NCBI GenBank assembly: GCA_028681135.1
Contig: JAQUJC010000022.1
Span: 1 to 44,273, forward strand
Source of the DNA: Kiritimatiellia bacterium
GTDB taxonomy: Bacteria; Verrucomicrobiota; Kiritimatiellia; CAIQIC01; Lenti-01
DNA length: 44,273 nt
Reading direction: 5' to 3'
Made by a program: the position numbers and the translations under genes. This document shows, in pieces, positions 8,760 through 17,440 of the stretch. The notes under the pieces were generated by a model that worked only from the letters and a program-made list of their open reading frames with translations, ran no database searches and was not told the DNA's origin. Positions within the stretch are counted from its first letter, which is position 1, and every line of letters begins with the position of its first letter.

Positions 8760-9714
8760 GCGGCAACTGTACTCTGTCGGCGGGGGGCGGTGTCAAGGCG
8801 GGAGGGGCACGGCGGATAAAGTGAACGATGCGCTCGGCCAGTTCGGGGTGGCGGGCTTCGAGGGGCAGAACATGGCCGGCGTCAGGCTGCTCGACGAGTT
8901 CGGCGGGGGCGGCGTTTGTGGCGGCGGCAAAAAACTGGCGCGTGGCGGCGGCATCCACGATTTGATCATCGGGGGCTAGCACCACGAGGAGCGGACCGTT
9001 CCAGTCGGCGGTGTGCGGGCGGATGGCATCGATGGTGGCGAAGAGCGAGCGATAGATATCGCGGTGAATAAACTGATCGGTGTGATACGTGGCACGGGCA
9101 TCTGGATTGTGGAGGTCGTTGGGCAGGCGGGACTCCACAACGCTGGAGATAATTAGCAGCTTATCCAGGAGGCGAAACCATTGGCGCGATGTCAGGAGGG
9201 GGCTGCGGTTATTCGAGGGTTCGATGAGGGGCGCCAGCAGGACGAGGCCAGCGATGGCGTTGTCCGGGCGCAAGGCGGCGTCGAAAGAGAGGGTCCCCCC
9301 CAGGGAATGTCCGACCAGCCAGATGGGTCGACTGGGGTCATGAGCACGCAGGGCGGCAATTTCGCGGTCGATATCGGAGCGCCAGTGAGCGAGGGTGGTG
9401 CCCGCCATGTCGTCCGGGGGGACGCCGCTGCCGCTCAGGTGGAGAGCCCGCGTCGCCATTCCCGCTTTGGCCAGACACGGCGCCAGGCGTTCGAAAACGG
9501 AAGGGCCATCGGCAAAGCCGTGGATCAGCAGAAGGGCGGGTTGGCCGGCGGGGTTCAGGGTGAAGGGGGGGGGCGGGAGGCGCGGGATATCGGCTGCCGC
9601 CACGTGACGTCGAATCCAGAGGGCATACAGGGCGTCGCCGGCCAGGTACAACCCGATTCCGACCAGCAGGGTTACCAGAATGCCCGTTGCCCCGGAATGA
9701 AGAGAGAGCGACAC
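8752..9714 (-). CDS. Membrane-anchored alpha/beta hydrolase
   Basis: 320 residues. One N-terminal transmembrane segment (about 10-32) is followed by an alpha/beta hydrolase domain: 'LLIHGFADGPSVFERLAPCL' provides the oxyanion loop, 'VGHSLGG' the nucleophile elbow with Ser, 'LLVVLAPDDQIVD' the acid and 'PDAGHVLPLE' the catalytic His. The pattern is close to monoglyceride lipase or carboxylesterase types with a small cap. The start is GTG at 9714 with no clear ribosome-binding site, 16 nt after the exonuclease gene, so translation probably depends on the upstream gene. Substrate unknown; an esterase or lipase at the membrane is likely. Confidence 0.85.
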   Translation of the reverse strand: MSLSLHSGATGILVTLLVGIGLYLAGDALYALWIRRHVAAADIPRLPPPPFTLNPAGQPALLLIHGFADGPSVFERLAPCLAKAGMATRALHLSGSGVPPDDMAGTTLAHWRSDIDREIAALRAHDPSRPIWLVGHSLGGTLSFDAALRPDNAIAGLVLLAPLIEPSNNRSPLLTSRQWFRLLDKLLIISSVVESRLPNDLHNPDARATYHTDQFIHRDIYRSLFATIDAIRPHTADWNGPLLVVLAPDDQIVDAAATRQFFAAATNAAPAELVEQPDAGHVLPLEARHPELAERIVHFIRRAPPALTPPPADRVQLPHD

Positions 9715-9730
9715 AGGAGCGGGCAGGAAA

Positions 9731-10438
9731 TCAATCGCTGCCGAACCGATGGGCGGTCCCGGCGCTCTTCAGCAGGTCCGAGAAGCGGGGGGTATCGCTG
9801 CGTTGTTCCATTTCCTTTTGAATGGCATAATAGACGAACAGAGAGTCGTCTGTGGCGCGATGCGCCTGCATGCCTTCCGTGGAAATATCGTAGAGATTAA
9901 TCAGGTCGGCGACCCGGTGGTTCTTCATCTCGGGCCGCCAATTGCGGAACATGGCCAGACTATCGAGGCATGCGTTTTTAGGGGTGGGCATGTTGTTGCG
10001 GACGGCCTCGGCGGCGATGAAGCGGATATCGAAGGGCGCATTGTGGGCAATGAGAACCGCACCGTCGATGAACTCGAGGAATTCAGGATAGACGTCGGCA
10101 AAGACCGGTCTGTCGGCCAGCATTTCCGGCGTAATGTTGTGGACCTTCTGGACGTACCACGGAATGGAACGTTTTGGATTGATCAGCCACGTCTTTTCGC
10201 CGAGATTCTCGCCATCCCGAATTTTGACGGCACCAATTTCGACCAGGCGGTCTTTGGTGGGACTGAAGCCGGTGGTCTCGGTATCGAACACCACGAAGGT
10301 GACATTCTTCATGTGGGTATTGCCCGCGGGCATTCGGAAGGCCGGCGGCACCACGGAGTTGGAGTCTGCGGCGACGGCTGAAAACAGCAGCAAAAATGAG
10401 CATATCCAGACGATATACTTGAGAATAGGACTTTTCAT
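9731..10438 (-). CDS. DEDDh 3'-5' exonuclease with an N-terminal signal peptide
   Basis: 235 residues. The nuclease is of DnaQ/DEDDh type: Asp52 and Glu54 in 'VFDTETTGFSP', Asp137 in 'AHNAPFDIRFI', and His193/Asp198 in 'QAHRATDDSLF', so all catalytic residues are present. Unusually, the domain is preceded by a typical Sec signal (residues 1-24: Lys-containing start, 'YIVWICSFLLLFSAVA'). This start is well supported: a perfect AGGAGG lies 6 nt upstream of ATG 10438, while the internal Met43 has no comparable site. DnaQ-family enzymes normally work in the cytoplasm on DNA or RNA 3' ends; this one is predicted to be exported or membrane-tethered. First gene of the run 10438-5482 and divergent from the deaminase pair. 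Confidence 0.9.
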   Translation of the reverse strand: MKSPILKYIVWICSFLLLFSAVAADSNSVVPPAFRMPAGNTHMKNVTFVVFDTETTGFSPTKDRLVEIGAVKIRDGENLGEKTWLINPKRSIPWYVQKVHNITPEMLADRPVFADVYPEFLEFIDGAVLIAHNAPFDIRFIAAEAVRNNMPTPKNACLDSLAMFRNWRPEMKNHRVADLINLYDISTEGMQAHRATDDSLFVYYAIQKEMEQRSDTPRFSDLLKSAGTAHRFGSD

Positions 10439-10456
10439 TAACGGCCTCCTTGCGGT
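10430..10456 (-). promoter_or_regulatory. Perfect Shine-Dalgarno deciding the exported start of the exonuclease
   Basis: On the minus strand AGGAGG is followed by CCGTTA and ATG (10438). Its strength and spacing support translation from the signal-peptide start rather than from the internal Met43. Confidence 0.75.
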
Positions 10457-10661
10457 TCCGTTTTATATTTCGTTGCCAAATTCCGCCGTTCCTTACGGAG
10501 CAACTGGTGCCACAGGCTTACCGGGCAAACCTCTAACATTGACGCAAGGGTACTCTAGAAGTGGATGAGGGTCAAAGGGGAAATGCGTTGGAAAACGCGG
10601 TGGAGATGGCGCAGCAATAATACGCTTGGTCACGCAGCAAAAAAGCGCTAGGGTCGCGTTC

Positions 10662-11291
10662 ATGCACCAGAGACGAATTCAGTTGTGGTGGGGGAGGCGT
10701 TGTTGGATATGGGCGGTAGCCGCGATGGGGCTATGGGCGATGGCCGTCAGCGGCGGGGCTGCAACGAACACGTCGGATACGGCTGAGCTGGAGCGGGAGC
10801 CGTCACTCCGTAAAATTGATTGGGATCAGGATGTCGACGCCCGCAAACGCATTAACTATTATCGCAATCGCCTACCCAAGGACCTGCGCAAGCGCAACAA
10901 TTTTGCCTGGGCGCGGGCGGATATTCCCGGATTGCGCAAGAAAGAGTACTACGCCCACAGCCGAATCCAGAGTCTTGACACCTTGTCCTCGCGGGCGGCC
11001 AAACGGATTTCGGGTATTTCTCCCAAGCCGGATTTTGAGACAGCGCAATTTGAAACCATCATGGTGGACTACCAGGGTAATATTGGCGGACCCAATGCCA
11101 TTCCGCGCTGGTTTGATACCGAATACAAGATCATCGAAGATATTGCCTCCCGCCTTACCGATCCGTCTGTGGAGGGTCATATCCTGCTGTTTACCGAGTT
11201 AGAGCCTTGCCTGAGCTGCTGGGGAGTGATGAAACAATTTCTGGCGATCTACACCAATGTTGAAATCGACGTGCTTTATAACTGGCCCTGA
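10662..11291 (+). CDS. Sec-exported deaminase-fold protein 1 (BURPS668_1122-type toxin deaminase)
   Basis: 209 residues from ATG 10662; an upstream TTG at 10626 is open but less likely. The first ~34 residues are a signal peptide (basic start, 'WIWAVAAMGLWAMAVSGGAA'). The C-terminal ~130 residues match the nucleic-acid deaminase superfamily, closest by eye to the BURPS668_1122-type toxin deaminases: 'NNFAWARADIPGL', 'YYAHSRIQSLD', zinc/proton-shuttle motif DTE (152-154) and 'PCLSCWGVMKQF' with Cys183/Cys186. Asp replaces the usual His/Cys of the HxE motif, as I believe is allowed in some toxin families. No RHS, PT or other polymorphic-toxin carrier is present. Paralogue of the next gene: 35 of the last 58 residues are identical. 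Deamination of a nucleic acid or nucleotide is inferred. Confidence 0.75.
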   Translation: MHQRRIQLWWGRRCWIWAVAAMGLWAMAVSGGAATNTSDTAELEREPSLRKIDWDQDVDARKRINYYRNRLPKDLRKRNNFAWARADIPGLRKKEYYAHSRIQSLDTLSSRAAKRISGISPKPDFETAQFETIMVDYQGNIGGPNAIPRWFDTEYKIIEDIASRLTDPSVEGHILLFTELEPCLSCWGVMKQFLAIYTNVEIDVLYNWP

Positions 11292-11382
11292 GCACGCCCG
11301 TGCCGCGCGGGACGGGGGGAAGCGGGCAACTCTGCTCGCCGCGCGTCAGCAGGACTAGCGCCAGCCAACACAGGAGAGATAA

Positions 11383-11991
11383 ATGAAACAGACTCGGGCA
11401 AGACTAATATGGATGGGATTGGCGGCGGCGTGTGTTCTACTGGCGCAGGGTGTTCTGGCCCGGCCGGCAGCCGATGCCTATGATCCGGAACCGGGCATTC
11501 GGCAGCCCACGTTGCGTAAAATCCAGGCCAAACGCGATGCGACCGTCATTGAGCGCATTGAGCTGAATCGCGCGAAGCTGCCTGTGCAATATCGCGAGCG
11601 CTTTAATTTTGCCTGGGCGGCGGCCAAGATCGATGGCCTGGAAAAACAGGAATACTTTGCGCATAGCAGCATCCAGAGTTTGGATACGGTTTCCAAGCGA
11701 GCCGCGAAGAAACTGGAAGGGATTTCGCTTCGGCCTGATCAGGGGCGCTATTACACCCTGTGTGTGAACCGCAACGACATTGTCGATGGACCGGATTGCT
11801 GGCAGCGCACGGTGGATACGGAATATAAAATTCTGGAAGATATCGCGGCGCGTCTGTCGAGCACAGCCGTTAAAGGGCGCGTCAAGCTCTACACGGATCT
11901 ACCCCCCTGCGCGAGCTGTTGGAACGTGATGAAGCAGTTCATGGCCGAATACACCAATGTGCGTGTTCAGGTGCTCTACAAGATTAAATAA
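11383..11991 (+). CDS. Sec-exported deaminase-fold protein 2, tandem paralogue
   Basis: 202 residues; ATG 11383 is preceded by AGGAG at good spacing. The signal peptide is 1-26 ('LIWMGLAAACVLLAQGVLA'). The mature part repeats the plan of protein 1: 'TLRKIQAKRDATVIERI' helix, 'FNFAWAAAKIDGLEKQEYF', 'AHSSIQSLDTVSKRAAK', then DTE (145-147), 'KILEDIAARL' and 'PPCASCWNVMKQF' with Cys176/Cys179. Protein 2 has two extra Cys (127, 139) between the blocks, possibly a disulfide in an exported protein. Gap to gene 1 is 91 nt, so the pair is probably co-transcribed. The conserved catalytic set implies an active zinc deaminase; the target is unknown. Confidence 0.75.
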   Translation: MKQTRARLIWMGLAAACVLLAQGVLARPAADAYDPEPGIRQPTLRKIQAKRDATVIERIELNRAKLPVQYRERFNFAWAAAKIDGLEKQEYFAHSSIQSLDTVSKRAAKKLEGISLRPDQGRYYTLCVNRNDIVDGPDCWQRTVDTEYKILEDIAARLSSTAVKGRVKLYTDLPPCASCWNVMKQFMAEYTNVRVQVLYKIK

Positions 11992-11997
11992 TTGCAG

Positions 11998-12038
11998 AAC
12001 AGGCCCGCCCCTGCGTGAGGCCTTGATTATGGCCTGTT
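11998..12038 (+). terminator. Possible hairpin after the deaminase pair
   Basis: AACAGGCC (11998-12005) pairs with GGCCTGTT (12031-12038) across a 25-nt loop, extending imperfectly into CAG/CTG on the outside, just after the stop of deaminase 2. There is no strong T-tract, so it may reduce readthrough or protect the 3' end rather than terminate. Confidence 0.35.
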
Positions 12039-12057
12039 TGCTGTGTAAGATTACGTT

Positions 12058-12396
12058 ATGAAATCCAATTATTACAAACTCCGTTGCGCGGTTGTAGAGA
12101 TGTTCTACGAAACGTTGCGCGAAGAAGATTACACCATTGGACAAGCCACATCACGGTGTCTGGTGGAATTCCGCCGGGAAGTCCAGGGGGGGAAGCAGGA
12201 GGGCCTGTTTGTTCTGAGTGCACTGCTGTCGCGTGTGGCCCGGCATGAACCCGCCATTCTGGTGGATTTTATGCCGGAAGTGACCGCGCTCAGGGCCTTG
12301 GGCAAAAAACCGTCGTGTTGGAAAAATGTGGACCCTACCGCGAAAGAACGCATCAAGGAAGACGTGCGGTTTGTCAGCGAAAAGGCCGAACCCTAG
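12058..12396 (+). CDS. Unknown 112-residue protein; candidate immunity or accessory factor of the deaminase locus
   Basis: No family recognised with confidence. The protein is small, cytoplasmic in character (no signal or membrane segment) and mostly helical: 'YKLRCAVVEMFYETLREEDYTIGQATSRCLVEFRREV' followed by 'EGLFVLSALLSRVARHEP' and 'ALRALGKKPSCWKNVDPTAKERIKEDVRFV'. It starts 66 nt after deaminase 2 on the same strand and is followed 27 nt later by an Imm-5-like gene. Position and size fit an immunity protein, but nothing in the sequence proves binding to a deaminase. No convincing Shine-Dalgarno. Confidence 0.6.
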   Translation: MKSNYYKLRCAVVEMFYETLREEDYTIGQATSRCLVEFRREVQGGKQEGLFVLSALLSRVARHEPAILVDFMPEVTALRALGKKPSCWKNVDPTAKERIKEDVRFVSEKAEP

Positions 12397-12423
12397 CGTG
12401 ACCGAGCCCCGGCGGCAAGGGGT

Positions 12424-14385
<1,962 letters not shown>

Positions 14386-14417
14386 TCAACAAATAATGCA
14401 AAAAATATTTGATAATA

Positions 14418-14431
14418 CGGAAATATTGCCG
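14418..14431. promoter_or_regulatory. Candidate NrpR operator, nrpR-proximal
   Basis: Near-perfect palindrome CGGAAATATTGCCG (12 of 14 positions symmetric), 60 nt upstream of the nrpR start and sharing ATACGGAAAT with the other site. It would allow autoregulation and cooperative or looped repression of both divergent genes. Confidence 0.4.
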
Positions 14432-14491
14432 ATAATAGCCCCCAATACGATCAGTGTTACGGCACAAGACCGGGAAAAGGGCAGGCAACGA

Positions 14492-15511
14492 ATGAAACAG
14501 ACGCCACAGGACATCCGAAAACGGATATTAAAGGTATTGGCGCGTCTTGACGGTCCGGCGGGAGCGTCGCGGATTGCGGAATTGTTGCGGGGCTGGGGGG
14601 TGGACCTCAGCGAAAGGAGTATTCGACTCCATCTGGCCCAACTGGACCGCGAGGGTTTGACCGAATTGCAGAGCCGCCGGGCCGGACGGAAGCTGACGGC
14701 CCGTGGACACCGCGAAGTGGACCGGGGCGATGTGGTGGAACGTCTGGGGTTCATTTCGGGGCAAATCGACGAATTGACCTACAAGATGGGGTTTCGCTTG
14801 CGGACGAGCAGCGGCACGCTCGTGGTGAATACCACGTTGGTGCCGGCCGAGAATGAGGCGGCTGCCGTGGAGGTGGTCCGGCCCGTGTTTGCGGCCCGCC
14901 TGGGCATGGGCTCGCGGTTGCTGATTCGACGCGCTGGCGAACTGTACGATGTGGCACGGGCGGCCAAAGTTCCGCCGGGTAAAATAGCCTTGGTGACGGT
15001 GTGCAGCGTGACCCTGAACGGTATTTTGCTCAAAGAAGGCATCCCGGTGACCTCGCGCTATGGCGGGTTGCTGGAGTTTCGCAACCACCTGCCAGTGCGC
15101 TTTGTGGAGTTGCTCGAGTATGGCGGAACCACCCAGGATCCGCTGGAATTGTTTATTCGCGCGCGCATGACCCGTGTGCGCCAGTGTGTGCAATCGGGGG
15201 AGGGAGTGGTGGGGGCGAGTTTCCGGGAGTTCCCCTCGAGTGCACTGCCGGACGTATTGAAAATCCGGGATCAGTTGCGCTTAATCGGACTCGACGGCAT
15301 CCGGGCCGTCGGTATGCCCAACCAGCCGCTCTATGGGATTCCCGTGGGGGAAGGCCGCACAGGCTTGATCGTATTGGGGGGACTCAATCCAGCGGCGGCC
15401 CTGACCGAAGCCGGACTGGTCAGCGAAAATCGCTCCCTGGCCGGGCTGCTCGACTATCGGGAGTTCCCCGAATTTCGTCACCTGAACATGTGGACCCAAC
15501 GGGGGGAATGA
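14492..15511 (+). CDS. NrpR-type 2-oxoglutarate-responsive transcriptional regulator
   Basis: 339 residues from ATG 14492 (an upstream in-frame start at 14396 would read through the operator region). N-terminal winged helix about 5-75: 'IRKRILKVLARLDGPAGASR', 'LSERSIRLHLAQLDREGLTE'. The rest (about 83-335) is a single NrpR/DUF128 effector domain: 'ERLGFISGQIDELTYKMGF', 'PPGKIALVTVCSVTLNGILL', 'GIPVTSRYGGLLEF', 'GLDGIRAVGMPNQPLYGIPV', 'TGLIVLGGLNPAAALTE'. In Methanococcus, NrpR represses nitrogen genes and is released by 2-oxoglutarate. The divergent gdhA is a fitting target. The family is best known from archaea; bacterial members exist but are little studied. Confidence 0.88.
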   Translation: MKQTPQDIRKRILKVLARLDGPAGASRIAELLRGWGVDLSERSIRLHLAQLDREGLTELQSRRAGRKLTARGHREVDRGDVVERLGFISGQIDELTYKMGFRLRTSSGTLVVNTTLVPAENEAAAVEVVRPVFAARLGMGSRLLIRRAGELYDVARAAKVPPGKIALVTVCSVTLNGILLKEGIPVTSRYGGLLEFRNHLPVRFVELLEYGGTTQDPLELFIRARMTRVRQCVQSGEGVVGASFREFPSSALPDVLKIRDQLRLIGLDGIRAVGMPNQPLYGIPVGEGRTGLIVLGGLNPAAALTEAGLVSENRSLAGLLDYREFPEFRHLNMWTQRGE

Positions 15512-15540
15512 GCCAAGGGGCCCGTCCCGTCTGCTGAGGA

Positions 15541-15562
15541 GGGGGGGGGGGGGGGGGGGGGG
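15541..15562. repeat. 22-nt poly-G tract
   Basis: Uninterrupted run of 22 G between the converging stops of nrpR (15511) and the UPF0316 gene (15576). Such tracts are prone to slippage and to sequencing error. It is outside both coding regions, so any effect would be on transcript ends. Confidence 0.9.
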
Positions 15563-15575
15563 TGAGGAAAGCCGA

Positions 15576-16130
15576 CTAAATCGGCGGCATCGGCACTTTT
15601 CCGGCCGCAGTTGAGGCCGTGGCATAAGTGGGGAGGCCATCGCGAACATGGCGCACGTCTTCAATCGTATAAAAGGCCGCGGGATCAAACTCGGACAGGA
15701 GGCGCTTAAATGCCGCCAAGCGCTTGCGGGGCATCAGCGTCACCAGAATTTGGACCGGCCCGCGAACCCCGTGGGCATCCAGACGGGTCGCGCCAAACCC
15801 GGCGGCGGACAGACGTTGGGGAAAATCCCCAATCGGCTTGCCGCTGATGACGCGGACAAGAGCCCAGCCCACGGCCAGACGCTCCTCGAAGAACATGCCA
15901 ACGAAGGTGCCGAGGGTGAACCCCAGGGCATAGGCAATATACGTTGTCCAGTGCGGGGACCCGGTCAATACACGCGAGACCACAATGACCCAAATCAGGA
16001 TTTCCGTGAAACCACATGCCGCCGCCAGTGTTTTGCTTCCTCGTGCGATGAACGATACGCGCAGGGTCCCCATGCTGACATCCACGATGCGCGCCAGAAT
16101 AACGATCAGCAATGAAAAGGCTAATGACAT
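15576..16130 (-). CDS. UPF0316 membrane protein with DUF2179 domain
   Basis: 184 residues: three transmembrane segments (about 2-22, 33-55, 60-82) followed by a cytoplasmic DUF2179 domain (about 100-170). Signatures are 'RIVDVSMGTLRVSFIARGSK', 'YALGFTLGTFVGMFFEERLA' and 'VQILVTLMPRKRLAAFKRLL', all typical of UPF0316 proteins. Function is unknown. ATG 16130 has AAGAGAG upstream, and the gene follows a small membrane-protein gene by 48 nt. Confidence 0.85.
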   Translation of the reverse strand: MSLAFSLLIVILARIVDVSMGTLRVSFIARGSKTLAAACGFTEILIWVIVVSRVLTGSPHWTTYIAYALGFTLGTFVGMFFEERLAVGWALVRVISGKPIGDFPQRLSAAGFGATRLDAHGVRGPVQILVTLMPRKRLAAFKRLLSEFDPAAFYTIEDVRHVRDGLPTYATASTAAGKVPMPPI

Positions 16131-16178
16131 GGGCTCTCTTGGGTGGAAGGGGCGTTCGGAACGGTCATCCGGACTTGA

Positions 16179-16442
16179 TCAGGGGGGGGTGGGCAGGGTC
16201 GGGTAGACCACCGGTTCGGGTGCCGTTTCCGTCTTGGGTACATGCTGATTCACCAGGTACCAGCCAAAAAGTCCGAATCCGATCAGCGCCAGCACGGCGA
16301 GCAGATAGAACGCAACACGCTTGCCCATGCGGGCTTCGAAGCGGGCCTTGCGTAGCGCAATGGGCACCATGGCGATCAAGACGCCCGCCACCAGGGCAAG
16401 CCCGATGCGGGTTAAAAGAGCATAGAGTACATGAGTTGGCAT
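16179..16442 (-). CDS. Small two-helix membrane protein
   Basis: 87 residues from ATG 16442 (a TTG two codons earlier is possible). Two hydrophobic helices (about 8-28 and 43-63) are separated by a basic loop 'LRKARFEARMGKR', which should lie in the cytoplasm, and a proline-rich tail follows. No family recognised. The 162-nt stretch upstream (16443-16604) holds no gene I can support. Confidence 0.55.
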   Translation of the reverse strand: MPTHVLYALLTRIGLALVAGVLIAMVPIALRKARFEARMGKRVAFYLLAVLALIGFGLFGWYLVNQHVPKTETAPEPVVYPTLPTPP

Positions 16443-16604
16443 GGTCAAAAGCTATATCATTCCCCACGGGGGTTGGCAAGCACTGCCACTGTTCGGCTGT
16501 ACTCAGATTCATCGGTTGCCATCGCGTGAGGAGCGGCCGGGCATTTTCAAAATGGGCGGGGCGGTCGATGCGCCTTTTCGCGCGAGCCAGCAGATGCCGC
16601 TTCG

Positions 16605-17432
16605 TTAAGATTCCCGGGCGACCCTGTCGGGCGGGGCGAGGCGGTTGAAGATGGCGGAACATCCGCCGCCGATGATCAGCAGGAGCAGGCAGAGCGCGCC
16701 GAGTCGGCCGCCCGGCCAGCCGGGAAAGACAAGCCAGAGGGAGCCAATGACCAACCCCAGAATCCCGCGCGTGACGGCGCCTTCGGCTTTTTGAAACAGC
16801 CAATGAATCGCCTTGGCAAAAAGCAAGATCGACAGCGTGGCCCCCAGCACCACGGGCAGTAGAATGTGCGGGTCCAGGTGTGCAACGCCGTCGAGCAGCG
16901 GCTGGTAGAGGTTCAAATAGATGAGCAGGAGAGCCACACTGCTCCCTGGAATAATGGAGCCCAACCCGATGCCTGCCCCGGTTGCCAGCCAGAGGCTCCA
17001 CGAGCTCGCGGCCAGCCGTGTGCGCGGAATCAATTGCTCTTGCCACACGGCCAGGCTCACACACACCGCGAGCAAAATGATAAAGGCTAGCCAGCCGGCG
17101 GGATGGCCGCGTGTGCGGCGGGTATGGGCCAGGAGATCCGGCAATGCCCCAATCATGAGCCCCATGAACAAGTAGAGGGCGGGGATTCCATGGCGGGCAA
17201 ATACCGTGGCCAGCAGATGGCTGCCAACCAGAATGCCCAGGCCCGCCGCCAGAAAAAAGGGGCCAAAGCGTAGCAGGTTTTCGCGGAGGCGATAAAAGGG
17301 CGTGGCCAGGGCGGCCGTCACGGGGCGATAGAGACCGAAGATGACCAGCCACGTGCTCCCGGAGAGGCCTGGCAGGAGACCGGCGATGCCGACGAAAAAG
17401 CCGCGGAACAAATGGAGAGCCGGGAGCTTCAT
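16605..17432 (-). CDS. DUF368 (PopT-type) polyprenyl-phosphate transporter
   Basis: 275 residues from ATG 17432, 8 nt after nadB. Multi-pass membrane protein with the DUF368 repeats 'GFFVGIAGLLPGLSGSTWLVIFGLY' and its inverted counterpart 'GAGIGLGSIIPGSSVALLLIYLNLY', the two Gly/Pro/Ser-rich re-entrant motifs of the family. DUF368 proteins were recently shown in other bacteria to return undecaprenyl phosphate across the inner membrane for cell-wall and surface-polymer synthesis. The TVP38-type protein at the start of the window belongs to the other superfamily linked to this job. Placement after nadB appears to be a matter of transcription rather than pathway. Confidence 0.85.
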   Translation of the reverse strand: MKLPALHLFRGFFVGIAGLLPGLSGSTWLVIFGLYRPVTAALATPFYRLRENLLRFGPFFLAAGLGILVGSHLLATVFARHGIPALYLFMGLMIGALPDLLAHTRRTRGHPAGWLAFIILLAVCVSLAVWQEQLIPRTRLAASSWSLWLATGAGIGLGSIIPGSSVALLLIYLNLYQPLLDGVAHLDPHILLPVVLGATLSILLFAKAIHWLFQKAEGAVTRGILGLVIGSLWLVFPGWPGGRLGALCLLLLIIGGGCSAIFNRLAPPDRVARES

Positions 17433-17440
17433 GGCTCTGC

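Noticed and set aside
10518-10552. GGGCAAACC...GACGCAAGG, resembling the core of a cyclic-di-GMP-I riboswitch upstream of the deaminase genes
   Set aside because: The helix that should join the two motifs cannot form, and the second helix with its tetraloop-receptor is absent.
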